Part shown: piece after piece, positions 1 to 14,711 of the stretch | Position numbering within the stretch: the first letter of the stretch is position 1 | How the letters are laid out: every line of letters starts with the position of its first letter | Assembly (NCBI GenBank): GCA_013397865.1 | Contig: VZTI01004624.1 | Coordinates: 359,237 to 423,236, forward strand | Source: Struthidea cinerea | Lineage: Eukaryota; Chordata; Aves; Passeriformes; Corcoracidae | DNA length: 64,000 nt | Direction: 5' to 3' | Position numbers and translations under genes: made by a program | Notes under the pieces: generated by a model | What the model saw: only the letters and a program-made list of their open reading frames with translations | What the model was told of the DNA's origin: nothing | Databases searched by the model: none

Positions 1-3000
1 CCAGAGCTCACTGCAGTTGCACCAAGTCACTCCAGGTGCACTTGCACAGCTGAGTGCAGAATCTACCCTTGGAGGGACCAAGCCCACCTGGTATAATGGG
101 CCACCCGTGCTTTAATTATTACTAATAATTCTTTATTCGTTTTTTACTGCTATTAACAGTTGGGGAAGATGTGGCATGAACAGAAAAGGGGCAAAGTAAT
201 GGAAACTGAATGGTAGCCTTTAACCAGGCGGAGAGAGACCAGTGCTGACACACTTTGGAGACCAGGAAAGCTTGTGGCCAAAGACATGCAGTGTCTTTCA
301 ACAAAATAATACATAAATTACAGCCACTTACAGCAGCCACCACTGAAAGGCACGGAGCCTCCTGCAGGTACTGGGGAGTCAGCAGGTTCCTGCTGTGCCA
401 AGCACCACGTTGGAATGGCCCTTCCCTGCTGTGCCAACAGCACACGGGGCCTGCAGGAATGAGCCCCAAGCTCCACGAGGATTTCTGCTTTATATATAAT
501 GCCATCAAAACAGCAGATTGGGAGAGAAACTCTGGTCTGGGTTCTAACTCCAGCCACCCTCTAGAAAGGCAATTTAAGCAAGAACAAAAAGACATGACAC
601 TGGAAACCTTGCTGGTTGCCAGCTCAGTGAACCAAAGCAAATCTATGTCATAGTAATTATACTTACACTGTAAATCTGGGCAATAGCTCTTCAGGTGGTA
701 TAAATTGGCATTAGCTCATTACAATCAAGGAAACCTTATTGATTTATATGAGGTAAAGCCCTCACATGAATTTTCTATCAGTTACCAACCTAAACCTACC
801 TCCAAACCTGAATCGACCCATAAACAGTGCACTTCTGGAATGTCTATAATTCCTCTTCACTGTGTAATTTTTATTGCTAAGAGCTGAAAGTTTGGCCAAT
901 GACATTCAATTTCTGATGACTAAAATCTATGCGAGGGACAGGTGACCATAGCTGCAGGTGTCTTCACGGCACCAGCCTAAATTGTAACAGCAAGTTACAT
1001 TTCAGACAAGGCTGTATCAATGTTTCTGATTTAAATGTTGATTTTTCAGGAGTCTGAAACATATCCATAAGTTTTCCTTGACACTGGAGCTCAACCTCAA
1101 AGCTGGCATTTTGCTTACTTGTTTTGAGAAAACAGTGGCTTTTGCATGCTTCCACCCAAGCAGGGAGCCACCCATCAGAAACATGTTTGCTCCTGTACAT
1201 ACTAAGAGCAACTGTTCCATGCTCCAAATCTGAGCTATTAAGCTCCTGGAGCTGAAGATACGCCAGTGGCATCTAAATCAGTCCTCTCAGTCAAAATTTC
1301 ACCAGGATGACCTCATGAGCCAGAGGTAGTTTTCCAACACTTCCAGTGGCATGTTAGATATGAAACTTTCTGGGGTAGCTCATTTACTGCACACAGAGAA
1401 CTTTTGCATATACCAACAGATTATTTTCTCTCCTAAAAATACATCTTGAAATATTCACTTTAAATACGTACACTACCAGACTGTGTACATATACCCAGGG
1501 CAGAAGACATCTTTCTACTTTAGTGTACCCTGCTAATCACATACCATCTGGTAATATATTATGTATTCAAAGATACACATAACATATCAAAACACATACT
1601 GTAGGCATATTATGGTGTGAGGAAAGAAGGAATATATCAGATGTAGTCACACAAGTGTAAATAACTTCTCATCCAAGAGAGCAGAACAGCTTTAAAGTAC
1701 AGTGACATTTTGAAAGATCTGCATTATATCCAGAAATGAGAAATTTTTAAATGAGCCTGAGCACTCAGTGATGCATTAATTAAAGACTTCATCTGATACC
1801 CATAAAAGTAATTGGAAAGACCTGCTGACTTTACCCATCTCTGAATTGGGCCCAGTAGCACATTAATTGAGGGCAAGTTTACAACTGCAGCAAGCTGAAA
1901 TTAGTTCTCAGGACAGTAAATCGTGGTTTCACGCATTAAATAGTGATGTGCAGTTAATTTTACTTCTAGAAAGACCTCAGTTAAAAAACATGCATTTCAA
2001 AGCTACTCAATGCTTGATGTTTTAACTCTCAGAAACAGAAAATCTTTATTACATTGGTAGATTTCCACTACACAAACGAGCAGCCAGTAGTCTCTTGACA
2101 GACAAATGTATGTGTTAAATTATTTCTGTCCATATAAAAAATGAAAACTAGTATCTGTTGCTTTATTTCTTTTAAAAACAACATCTATGATTTTTTAAAA
2201 CTGTGGGTTTTAAACTCCATTCTGCAGTGACTTAACTCCCATCTCCTTTGACTCTCACACGGGGGTCGGGCAGACCCACTCAAACACTTCACCACCACTG
2301 TACCTTCTGCTGATCCCACCAGATCTTCATTAATATGCAAAGGACAGAACTTACTCAGCTGTGTAGGATTTTGTTTTCAATTGCAGTTTCATTGCCACTT
2401 GTTTCACCTCTTATTCAAAGAGAAGAATGTTTCATGCTTACATGTAAATACAGTCTAACAACTTACCAAAGCCACGCAGGGCTACAGCAGCACAAAGCAG
2501 AAACCAAGCAATTTAAAGGTCTTTCTAAGAGAAATAGAGCAACTGATACAGAGATGAGCAACCCCGAGAGCACCTGCAGGAGAAGTGGGAATAGGCCATT
2601 TCCCACGGAAAACCTTCAGGTTTGTTTTTCCTCTGACACTGCAGATTGCTCTGGAGTTCATTGGCACCGATAACAAAACAAGATCCCCAAAGAAACTAAA
2701 TTTACTTCTGTAGGGGAGACAGAAGTATTGGCAAGGGCAGAAACAGACATCAGTAAGTTCTAGCCTCACGAACCAGTATTGCAGAAGACTTCTACCACAC
2801 ATGTACCAAGATTTATTTTCCAGGCATTCACTTTTAACTGTCTGGCTGGGAGACAGTTTTTTGCCTAATCTAGCTTTAGGTGACCTCCTTGGGATAGCAT
2901 AGAGAGGGCTGATCTTTAGAGGTGTCTGAGCAGTCCCAAGATCTCAGTTTCTTTTCAGATTTCTCACACTGAGCTTCAAGCATCTCGGATCACTGTCACT

Positions 3001-4960
3001 TCAAACAGTGTATGTCAATTCCTTTTACATTGCAGCTTATTACTTACAGCAGAGTTGCATTGCATCTTCACACCAACAGTCCATGCAAATGCTGTTTGCA
3101 ATTCCAACATGAAGGGTTAGAAATTACCAGCGAAACCAGAATAATATTTTTGTAGAGCAGCTGGGAGAACAACAGAAGATAAAAATCACAGCCACATTGT
3201 TGTATTTTAGTGACATAGGGGACTGAACCAACTGCTCCCATTTATACCTGGACTATTCCTTTTCATGGGTTCAGTTTTAGATAAAATTTGGTTTAGGGAG
3301 ATGCAGTTACATTAGCTGATGAACCCTTAAAGAACATAACTAACGTGTATTAGGTCTTTGAGGAAGTCACTATATCCCAATATTCAGTTCTTTCTCCCCC
3401 TTACCTATTCCAATTGCCTTCTTACCTGTCACCATCTGCATATTCAGTTGTTCAGTGACCAGGTTTTGATTCCTGTATATTCCAGACTTCAGCATCCCTA
3501 ACTACAAGCAAGACACTCCTACACTCTGCAGGTTGCTGGCTTTGTTGGTAATTACTGTTCTGTCGTCATCCCTGAGGGGGGAAAAATATCTGCTGTAGCC
3601 CCATTACCAGATATCTTCTGATATTACTGCAACTCCCATCTCCCCCAAGGTGTCCTTGCTACAGTTGACCCTGTATTTTCTGATATAATTTGTGATCTTT
3701 TTCCTATCAAGAAGATCACAGAAATGTATTTGTACATACAGTTCACTTGTCTCTAACTTGTGCTCAAGCTGCCAGAGTCTGAAGTCTGCTCCTACTCTCC
3801 AGGCTCCCCAATATCCTGCCCTTCTTCCATAAACCTTTGCCAAAATAAATTTTTTTGCAACTTTAGACTTACTGTCACAGCTTAGAATATTGTGTACAAT
3901 GAGTTCAGAGCATACAACAACCTCCCTGGAGCACAGCTGAACTCATATTCTTTTCTAATTCTATTTCTTCCCTCGGCAGCATCCCAGATTCTCCACTCTT
4001 AGGAAACTAAAAAACCAACCAAACAAATAATCTTCTGCCTTTGATTTGAGGTAAGAAATACAATTAATTTCTTTTTTTCTATAAAATGCTTTCCCTACTT
4101 CCAGGTTTCTGTTATCCCCACAGCTCGTTCTTAGAAGACTGCCACAATATTAGGCAGGGATGGTGGAGTCTGAAACCCGAAAATAGGCCTGTCTTGGTAG
4201 CACTGCAAGACAGCAGCCATTAGTGCAGGAATGCCAGTCACAGAGCCTATTTACATAGGGGAATTTTAGGGACCTAGGCTTTTGCAATTTCTACTTGTCA
4301 AGAAGATTAGACACAGGTATATTCAATATCCTAAGTGAAATACATCTTTAACTAAGGTCATTCTTTCAATCTCTTCTCTATACTGAGAATCCACACAGGC
4401 ATCAAGTCCACCTATTTACAGCTGACACAAGACCCCCAAATCTAGCTGGGAAATACAGTGCTTTTATTCATAAGTATATTCTAAAGTACATTATTTAAAG
4501 CTCACCCAGATCCTACAGAGTTGAAAAATTGCAGCCCAATAGGCCAGTATTCAAAACAGCTCAAAAAAAGATTTACACTAGGAGGTTGTTTCAATACTGA
4601 AGGTAAATACACTGTAGGGATGAAGCTAAACAGGTGTTCCCACAAACCGGAAAGAACAAAGCTGGTGAAGATCCCAGATGTGGAAGATGCTACAAATATC
4701 TCCACATGTGAGCAAAGGATATTCACTGAGACAGGTGCAGCACTTATGCCCGCTGACAGCAAGAATTTGGCTGTCTATGTCTCAGCTTGCATGATGAAAC
4801 CTGCTCTTGACCAACAGCCTCTAGATGTTGCTAAGGTATTGGCTGATGCCACTGACAGGTTTATAAATATATAAGGATTTATATAAAGCATTTGTAGGAA
4901 ATAAGGCTGCATAGTTTGGAGTAGGTTGCTGTGAAAAATCCTGAGCCTGCTGCTAATCCT
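1..4960. other. Intergenic, no gene recognised
   Basis: AT-rich sequence with only short chance frames. The stretch 1840-2110 is repeat-free with TTAATTGAGG, GCATTAAATAG and CAGTTAATTTT words and may be conserved. No LIM-domain codons of LMO1 were seen on either strand. Confidence 0.5.
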
Positions 4961-5145
4961 GACGGTGGTGAGGCCCTGGAACAGGTTGCCCAAAGATGTT
5001 GTGGATGCCCTATACCTGAAAGTGTTCAAGGCCGGGTTGGATAGGGCTCTGAGCAACCTGGTCTGGTGAAAGGTTGGTGGGAACAAGAGGATCTTAAAGG
5101 TCTCTTCCAGCCCTGGTCATTCAATGATTCTATGAAACTGCTCCA
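4961..5145 (+). mobile_element. CR1 LINE 3' end fragment
   Basis: The sequence has the standard avian CR1 3' blocks: GGAACAGGTTGCCCAAAG, GTTCAAGGCCGGGTTGGAT, GGGCTCTGAGCAACCTGGTCT, then CTCTTCCAGCCC and the terminal TCAATGATTCTATGAA. CR1 elements are 5'-truncated non-LTR retrotransposons ending in short ATTCTATG repeats instead of poly(A). Only the last ~180 bases are present. Confidence 0.93.
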
Positions 5146-8100
5146 GGACTGCAGAATGTCCAACATCAGAAAGCAAGAAAGTGGCAACCATGGTGGTGAG
5201 AGGATCATGTCAAATTCTGATGCAGTAAGTTTAAGACACAAGTCTGCCTAATTTTTCAGCTGCAAGACACATTCACTGCATATAAATTCCTCACTCAGTG
5301 CTGGCAGTATGTATTTAGTCTAGTTCTTTGAGAACTCAGTCCCTAATCTGTATGCAGACTGCTTTTGTTCTGAGCCTTTCTTCATGTTCTCCCTCTCTTA
5401 ATTAACAGAAAACACTTATGAATATTAAAGAAGAAATTAACAACAGCGTAAATAATTTCTGGGTGTTTGTAGATTCCAAATTTGGTTTTTAATTAACCCC
5501 CACTGATTTCAAAAACCTGTTTAAGAAAAAGATATCATTTCAAAATTTCCCTTGTGTTTAAAGAAGGAAAAAGAAATAAGGTAAGACCACAAAGCAGCAA
5601 TTTGGCATTGCAGACACCAGCATCACGTGTTAGTCTGATGCTTCTGGTTTCAGCAGAACAATCCACATGCTGCCTCCTTCATTTCACTAGCAAAAGGCAG
5701 GGGATTTGGCCAAACACTGTGTACCTGTGATAACAGAAGTCCATCTTCTGCAGGGTTAAAAGGATCCAGGCTCTTTGAATTCTACTGGATAAAACCAGAA
5801 CATGGGAACTGGTCAGCTGCAGAGGTCTGCTGAATCCCACATTGCAATCACTGACCACAACTAATACCAGATGCTTCTGAGGAAGATGCTAAAAGCCCTG
5901 ACACAGCTATTACAGAATCCTCCTTTTTATGGGTACACCTCTTTGTCACCCAAGTCCTGTGGCTGTGGTTTTTATACTTTGGTTTTACTTTGTTTTTTAT
6001 AATTCTTCTCACAGCAAATCTATATGTTCCTGCTAGCCATTTTAAACATCCAGTCTTTATAGCTCACCTGTCCAATCTACCCTCCTTCAACTCCTGTCAC
6101 CAGCCAAGGGTAGAGGAGGCTCTTCTGGATTGAAGGAAAGGAAATTCTGGACCATTTTTTTTAATTGGCTTATTTTTCCAGTTTTTTTGGCCCTCACATA
6201 ACCCAAAAGTGCATGCCTTGTAGTGAATCACTAGCACATACACAGGCAAGCACCTGTCATACCAATAAGAGCTATTTACCTCTGTCTCTTTTACATCTCT
6301 TGGAAAGACACAACAAAGGAGAAATCTCCTGCCATGGATCTGTGTGCAGCAAGCCCTGTTGAGTAAGTGGGAGTTCTGCATGTGAGACAACTCAGAGACA
6401 GACACTCCAATGGATTTAATTTAAAGATGCCTCAGGAAAGCTTTAAATTGCACTTCCCAGAGCATGCAATGGGGTAGATCCTCTCCCTTGTGTGTTACAC
6501 CCATTAGTGTTGAGTTATCCATGTTCACCAGGAGGAGAATATGTCCTGGTGCTGCTGAAGGAACTCCTGGGTTTTTCACCAACACCATTCATCCCCTCTG
6601 CTTCCTCACACAGCCACTGTGCACGTGTGTGCTAAAGAAATACCCCACGTTCAGCACTCAGCCTGAAAGCCACACAACAGGCAGGAATCTCTAACACGGC
6701 AACCACAGAGGCACCTTCAACCTGACAGATGCTGATGGGCCTTGTTACCTCTGCAACAGATGAGTGGTAGTATATTCATGAAAGGATGACATCTAGAAAA
6801 AGATATTGTATTTGAAATACTATTTCTAGGTACAAATGTTGAGGTCTTATTTGGAAAAAAAATTTTCAAGGAAAACACCCAATAGAAGACTGATGAGTCT
6901 ATATGAGCACTTCCACCCATAATTAATGTGTTTTATAAAAAGGAGGGAAAGTCACTTGTTTTACCCCATCTCTTGCGTTCAATTTTTAATTTTTTTTAAT
7001 TTCCCTTTAATCCTAAGAGGGCAGTTATATAGCAGTATTGAAACAGCATGCACGTTAATAAGAAAGTGGATTAACTGCACAACTGCCAATACAGAGACAC
7101 AAATCAACAGAACCTGCTGCAGCTGGGATACATGAAGGTGCTCTGCCTCCCCCCCAGGAGAGGCAAAACACTGGAGGTGAGAAAGCAGCCAGAAGCTGAA
7201 GAAATAGTGCCCTCAGCACAGCTGAATACACTGAAGTAGTTTTCCAGGGAAGGAGCTGGGAGCATATTTGAGGAAGAAACATGAAAAAGACTAAACCCCT
7301 ACAAAGACAGCATCCAATGAGAAACACAAAACTCCATGGCAAGTGTCCCCAGAGAATTCCCAGCCACACTAAGTCTACCTTGCTGCGTGTGTGAAGCAAT
7401 GCTGCGAGCTCTTTGCCTCACACCCAAGCTGGAGAGGGGCACAGGGGAAGAGGTTCCCATGGGAATTTACCTCCATCCAATACTTGGGGTGCACCAGAGG
7501 TACCCCAGCCACCCCTTCACAGAGGAGAAAAGCAAGAGCTGGGGCTAGGCCTGGAAGAGGGCATCCTCTTATCTCCATCCATCACAGCGTGATGAGACCA
7601 CCCTGAGAGACACCTTCCATCAATGCAGGAACACCTTCTCTCATGCTGGAAAGCTGCGGCACAGCAAAGGGGATCACCTAAACACAAGCATCGTATTCCC
7701 AGAGCATGCAAATCTGCCATTTTCTTTGGGATTCACTCACTGACAGCAGCTACAAGCCTGGTCCTGGGAAGTAGCACAAGCTCTTTTGTGCCAGCAGTGC
7801 AGCCCGAGAGGAGATGAGGAAAGCAGTCAGTCATACACCTTGATTCGTTCTCATGCACAAATCATCTCGCCAATGGCTCTGCCCTGCCTTGGATTTGGCG
7901 ACAGCTCTTGTGCCCCCTCAGGAGCTGAGCAGACAGTGAAAATTTAGTGCCAGGTGCTCAGCACAAGCCAAGCAACAGCCAGATAAGAGAAGAACAGTAA
8001 GTCACCTTCCCAGGCAAGCTGGCTTTCATGCTAGCTAGGCCATTAGCAATCTTCAATCCCTACACATCAGAAGTTAATCCTGCCTCAGGCAGCATTAACT

Positions 8101-9076
8101 TACACATTAGCTCTTTAATGTAACAGCCGCAGCGCTGGAGAAAAGTCATCTGGTACAAATATTTTCCCACATGACTGCACTCACTTCCCCAATTACTACC
8201 TTTCCTATTCTCTTTTGAAGGGGTCTTTTATATGTAGCTTTACCTTGCTAGGCTGAGTTTATCACAGCAGTATCCCATGAAGATGTTTTCACCCTGTGCT
8301 CAGTAACTTTGAGCCTGGATTTGTGGTATCTCCAACATCACCAACTCGGTGATGCACAGGGAAGGGGCAATGGGGCACACAGCCAAGGCTGCTGCCCAGT
8401 AAACTGCAGAAACTTGGAATATTCCTGTGAAAAGCCCTCCCACACAGTTTGCTATTAGCACTGGGGTCATCCTAGAGGTGCTACGTATTTGTGAAGATAT
8501 GCACAGATCAAAGCATCCTGAATTTCAGGACAAGTAATGATTTATTAAAAAATGCATACTAAATGCCTAATATATAAACTATTTATAAACCAGCAAGGGA
8601 GCAGAAGCTTTACTGTTTTACTTGCAGACTCTTCATGTGAAAACTGCAAAACAAGTACTTTAAGAACAACATGGATTGATTTCAGCTTGTGTATATTGAG
8701 CCATCTTCAATGGCTCTGGTTTTATATGCACAAATTCTTGTGTTTATGAATAATAAATACTTTTTTCCCCTAGATAATCAGAAAGAGATTACATATCTTT
8801 TGCTGTCCTAAAAAAAAGTCTATTTCATAAATATACTATCTTAAAATAGTTAAGCCAACAGTCCTTTTAAATGATACATTTAGATGATACTTACAGAAAT
8901 ATCACAAAAAAAAAAGCATTTATACAAATTAATGCAAGAGAGTCACAAGAACAAAAAGAAAAGAAAAAAAAAAATTGTTGTAAATAGGGTCCTGAAACTG
9001 TTTGATAGGAAAGTCACTAATGAAATCCTTGGAGAGGCCAGGCAATCTTTAGTTCAAAAATTCAACTTCAGGTTGC

Positions 9077-9090
9077 TTTTTTTTTTTTTT
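9077..9090. repeat. T14 homopolymer
   Basis: An uninterrupted run of T is visible, with no flanking processed-pseudogene or SINE sequence recognised. Confidence 0.9.
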
Positions 9091-9649
9091 CTTTTCACAT
9101 TTTCAGATGTTCCCCCAAGGTGCCTGTGCTCTAAAAATACTTTTATGGTAAGACAGGTTCAAACACAAGTTAAAAGAAAATGTATTTTATGTCATTTTGA
9201 TAGGGTGAGGTTGTCACCTTATTGTTCAGCAATGTTCCTGGCAGATCGACTCTAAAGAGCCAAGTGGGTGTTAAGCTGAAACAAAGCTATCTAAGTCAAG
9301 GTGATAAAACCTCTTCTGGTTAAAGCACCAGTTCCTTCTTTTTTAGGTCTCCTGAACTGCCCTCCAGTTGTTGGAGGCCTGTAAAATCCTTTTCCCATGC
9401 AACCTAATTCCCACCTAAACAGGGTCCTTCCATCCAAGGCTGATTCCTGTAAAAAACTCGGGTCCCCTTCCCCCAAGGCCATTTCACGTACTGTTCCCCT
9501 TACTTCAAAGCACACCAAACCCAAACTGCAGGTACCAGAGGGGACTATGGCCACTGGAACACAGAGCCAGGCCAGCATCCTTCCCACCATTTCACATCCC
9601 ACTGATCCATCAACATGCCTATGAGTTGCTTAATCAGCAAGACTCCCCT

Positions 9650-9990
9650 CAGCAGATCAGCACACACCCTGATCAGCCTAAAGGACGTGATTTCCCCACG
9701 GCCGCTGTAATTATGTTTTTTTAAACGGTCTCATTATGAGCAGATAGGTTGATATTTCAACAGAGAATAACAGAATTAAGCACCTAGCATAACTCTTAAC
9801 ACTGATCTATGCACTGCTGAAAGGTAACTCCAGCACAGCACCACGAGAGCAGTCCATCCATCCCACAAAGTGCTCGTGGCCTCCATTATCACTGGGATAA
9901 TCTACAGCACTTTCAGCTTAAGAGTAATGTCCTTGTGTTGATGCCTTGCAATTTGATGGGATTCCCGTTCATTAGTAGTAATAAAAGAGC
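9650..9990. other. Candidate conserved element
   Basis: Repeat-free block with AATCAGCAAG, GATCAGCACACACCCTGATCAGCC (near-inverted TGATCAG words), GCTGTAATTATG, TCTCATTATGAG (inverted repeat) and TTAGTAGTAATAAAAG. No coding potential seen. Confidence 0.22.
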
Positions 9991-12980
9991 CACTTTTTAT
10001 TCATTAAATTATTCTAAGTGACAGAAAAAAACCCTTTCTTAAGACAAGCATATGCACAGTTGCATTTTTTCTCATGCAGTTGGGATCACCCCTCTCAGCA
10101 CATTAGTATTGTATTAGAGAATGTAGATCACTTTTTCATTCTTAATTGGTACTTAAAAATTTCTCTCTAGTGAAAATACTGATTGATTTGGTGTTTAAAT
10201 GAACTTGCTCGTTGCAACTGCAAATATCCTGAATACTAAGTAGTTTAAAATAACTTGTCATAGTAAAAAAATAGATTGACCGTGCTTAGGGAAAAAAAAA
10301 AAAAGTCCTATTAAAATTAAAATTCTAACTTCATAGCTACTAAACCAATAACATTATAAAGAAAATCTGGAATAAGCCTGCCATAGTCATGTTCCATTTT
10401 TGTGCACTGCCAGCTTCAAGGAGTAACAAAAATTACAAAAATGCTAGAGAAAGTGATCAGGCTATTAATGATAATGAAGATTTCAATATATTTGCTTTTT
10501 CATTTCTGAGTCTTTTCAGTTTTCATATTTGAAGTATTTTCTCTACATCCACAAGACCTACTATTTTAGGTGGCTATTTTTAAAAAAAAGTGCAAGAAGG
10601 AAAGTGCAGGGAATTCTGACCTGATCGTGTTATCTTACACAATTAAAAACAAAAAAAAAGAAATAAAGTAAGCTTGGTATAGGCAATGAGTGAAGAATTG
10701 GTTGCATAAACCTGCAGAGAAACTGGAAAATCCCACATTCTGCATCAGGTTTGGATGAAGTGCGCTGAAAAACAACCCCACAGGCACCCTCAAGGTGAGC
10801 ATTAGAAGGAACAGTCACAAAAATTACCTGTGGTTGATCTCCCCTGGCTGGTAGGGGACTGAGCACTCTGCTGGGGACAGCAGGTGGGCAGGGGTAGAGT
10901 CAAAGCCACGCAGGAAAGCACAGGCAGCTCCAGGGCTGCAGCCTGGGCTCCTGCCAGGCTCTGGCGGCTCTTCTGGGCTCTTCCTCCTCTTTCCCACAGC
11001 CAAGAAGGTCTGAAGACAAAGCTTCGGCTGCCTAAAGAGGAGGGGAGCCCACTAACACCTCTTTATGGGCTGGGCAAGGAGCCCAGGGCAATTGCCAGTA
11101 CCTGCCACAGGCGGTGGGGAAAACTGGCTTCAGCTGGGTCCTGCACTCAGGTGTAGTAGCTGGGTCCCTTAACACTCCAGAGTGCTGTGCTGTGCAGGTG
11201 GAGTAATGCATCCTCATCTAAATATTATGTATTAGCTTAAAAGACAAAGCTTGTGATTTAATGGAGGTTCTCTGAAGACCCAAGTGAAAGGGTAAAAAGT
11301 AAGCTCATTGATACACTACAAGCTTAAAGTCCTTTTTACTTTTGTTCAATGTAATCTAATCCAATTTATCTTTTACACACAGGTTTATCAAATTATTTGC
11401 CCAGTAGAAGAATATATAGTCTTTATTTAACAGCCCTTGCATTTTTTAAAATTTTGTGTGCCTTATTCAAAGTCTACTAAACCAGAAATAAATGTGTAAC
11501 AGTCAATGGTTTGTATATAACTGGTTTTGTTTTCTCAGTGTAAAGTGCTTTTAAAAAGTCTCTGACTTTCAGGCCATGCTGAAACCCCTGCTTTTTAAGT
11601 GAACTTAAAACAAGATTTTACCCTTGAAAGCCTAGGTTATATGTCAGTATTAAATTTTTATCATCCTTTTACAGAAATGAATTTATTCTTAATGCGGTAC
11701 AGTGTTTTACGTTGTTTTTTCATTCCCTATTCTGCTCAGGAGAATTCTGTTCAGGATTGCTTCATTAGCAGTGGTCACAACTCAGGAGAAGAGAGTTTGG
11801 GCAAGTCAATTAACATTGCTGTAGAGCAGAGCCCAGGAGAGGAACAGACATATGGCCTGCAATGATGTGCTATTTGCTATTTTTTAATTTCTTAGTAAAT
11901 AGAGTGAGCTAGAGGACATTCTTGGTCACATTAAGATGAAAGACCAACTACAGAGCCTTAGTAATCTGGCCTCACTTAAAATTCATAGATGCTTTACATG
12001 TCAAGTAACCTAACCTCTTAAAAATGTACAGGAATGAGATTTTAAAAAATGGGATTCTTTTGCTGTACCAAATATTTGCTTTCATTATACATTCATTAGA
12101 CTGGGAGAAGTGCTAGAGGGCAGAATTTGGACAAAGTGTTTAATGTCTATTAAAAAAAATCCTTTGTTAGACACAAAAGTGTCATAATAGGTCATCAAAT
12201 TCATATCATTGTGCCACTACAGACTGACCCATGTTTATTTCCTCATATGCATCTAATCAATTTTTATAGCTGCTCTCAAATAGTCAATTAAGAGTTCTAT
12301 TAATAGTAATGAATCCGCAGCTCCAGCAGGCAGGAAATATCTGCCTGCTTTTCCTTGTTGATTTTTTTTTTTCCACCGTGAAAAAGACAAGTGCTTTTGA
12401 AGTGCTCTGCACTCACACAGGCTTTACAGGGCACCAGCACGTGTCAGCATCCCACTCTGCAAAGCCCCAGGCTGCCCTACTGGCCATCCATTGTAACAGG
12501 TCTCTCACAGCTCCATCTTGCCTTGAGGAATCAAAAGGAAGCACGCAGACACTCATCAATTCCCCCTAAGTCCTGGGTGGAGAAAAGAGCATAAACTGTC
12601 GGAGCAGTGAACCAACACATTTTTTGTTATAATTCAGTTACCAATAAAACCAGAATCCAAGAAGGGAATGAGTACAGACAAAGCCAAACACGCGCAGGTT
12701 CAGCTCAGAGCAGGCTGAGGACCTTCCACCTCTTAACAAGCCACAGTTCGAAGGTTTCCACATTTTTTCTGACCAGGTGCACCCTGCAGATGAAGTAGAG
12801 CACAGAGCAAGCAGGGCCTACCCACAGTGGGTGTACTGCAGGTATAAAGCAATGCTGTTGGCAGCAGGGAATATTTCTTTTCCATTTTTCCATGGACTTA
12901 AACTCCCTTAACACAGAGTGCATTTAATGGCACGCAGTGCCTTTTTAAACCCCTATAGGCAGTATCGTGCTTTTTCCTCA

Positions 12981-13165
12981 CTATGAGGGTGGTCAGACAG
13001 GTTGCCCAGAGAAGTTGTGTATGCCCATCCCTGGAGGAGCTCAAGGCCAGGATGGATGGGGCTTTGAGAAACCTGGTTTACTGAAATGTGTCCCTGCCCA
13101 TGGCAGGAGGAACCAGACAATCTTTAAGGTCCCTTCCAAAATAAACCATTCTATGATTCTTTCAG
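12981..13165 (+). mobile_element. CR1 LINE 3' end fragment
   Basis: CR1 blocks seen are GACAGGTTGCCCAGAGAAG, CCCTGGAGGAGCTCAAGGCC, GATGGGGCTTTGAGAAACCTGG and the terminal CATTCTATGATTCT. It is a 5'-truncated insertion in the same orientation as the copy at 4.96 kb but less diverged in its terminal repeat. Confidence 0.93.
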
Positions 13166-14711
13166 TGATGCTTTTTTAACCAGCCAGCCAATCTCACTGT
13201 TTACATATGCACCCTGTTCTTCACAGTGCTACCAAAGACAGAGAAAAAAAAAATAAAAATCTAGGTTTTGACCTTTTTGGCTTTCTTATGCTCTCTTTCT
13301 TCTTATGAAATTGCTCCTTCTCAGGAGTTAGCAAGGAAGGCCATTGATCAAAAAGCCACAACAGCAAGATAGGACATGACAGTGGTTCTGGCAGCTGGAA
13401 TGTAAAATGAGTCTGTCTGTCTCTAGCTGGCCAATTCAAAACCAGGTTAACAGTACCTGAAATTCATCACTATCTAATGTCTTTGTGAGATGAGACTGAT
13501 GTCAGTTTAATTTAATAGGCCAGGCTGAAAAATGCGACAGTTCAATAATTGATTCATGAGTGGATTAGACATCACTGCCTCAGGGGTGGCAACATTCACC
13601 AAAGGGTGGGGATGATGGCTGGGGCACTAACAGCATTAGCTGCCTCATTTTAGTCCAGCCTCCATGCCTTGCAGACAGCCCAGCCTGTGCCCACGCTGCT
13701 GCAGAGCTGCGCAGACAGGCCCATGACGGGACACACCTTGGAAATAAAAGCACAGCCCACATTTCCCGTCAGGAGACAAATGGGAAACTGGTGCTGTAGA
13801 TGTCTGTAGTGTACACCCTGCTGGGAATACACCAAGGACTACAAGGTACAGAGCTGTCAGCCAGGTGCTTTCTGCAAGGGCTGAAGTTCACTGAATAAAT
13901 AAAGGGAGAAAGGGGAGATGAGAGTCCTTTTATCTCTCTCAAAGATGTTCTTGCTGACTTTTCTCCTTCCAGACAGGTGCAGTCTCCTTTCTGTATCAGA
14001 GACCTGTAATGGCAGTCACCCTCGTGCTGCTGGTTCCACTTCCTTCTCTTTCACCCCACAGTCTCCTTTTCTTTGACAGTAGTTATTAATGTGTCATCTA
14101 TTGCAAAACATTTCCTAGTTAATGCTAAGAAGCCTCCAACAACTCCCTAATATAGTCTTCAGCATCTATGGCTGCCCTATCCTTGTATCTTTACAGATAA
14201 TTAGGTGACCATCTACTTATGGAAACAGAGTAATACTTTTTTTAAGCACTATCTTTCATTTACAGGCTCTGATTTGGAATACAGTAATGTGTGCACAATA
14301 CTTTTCTATTCTTCTTGGAAATTGTAAGCACAGACATGAAAACCTATGCTGCACTGCTTCACACTGTCAACATGAAAGATAAATTCACCTTTATCACATA
14401 TTATTGTTAAAGCTCAATTCAAATTTTGCCAGGAAACAGTAGTTAACCCCGTAAACATGGTGTCATTTATAGTGTTCCTTAATATGTTTAATTTGGACAG
14501 AAAAGCAAAGAAATTTCAACAATTAAAAAATCCTCGCTAAACACAGGAGAGTGGTACAAGGCAAGCGTTGTAGAGCTCTTGGCAATACAGGAGTTACCAA
14601 AACAAACTTCCACCTTTGGAAAGCAGGTCTTTTACATGTAAAACGGGCAGAAGCTTCAGGAATCTTAGAGTACTATCTGTTTTTAAGAAGTCATTTCCAA
14701 GGTCTCCATTA
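13166..14711. other. Intergenic, nothing recognised
   Basis: No coding frame over 75 codons, no repeats recognised. A short GC-richer part at 13570-13770 has no identifiable content. Confidence 0.5.

Larger units (their letters stand above)
5146..12980. other. Intergenic, no gene recognised
   Basis: Mostly AT-rich. The part 7130-8140 is closer to 50% GC and ends in a TAAT-rich repeat-free block (8020-8115, ATTAGCAATC, GTTAATCC, GCATTAAC, ACATTAGC). At 9290-9625 a roughly 100-codon frame is open on both strands (GC-balanced sequence) but neither peptide is recognised. The remainder shows nothing. Confidence 0.5.
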
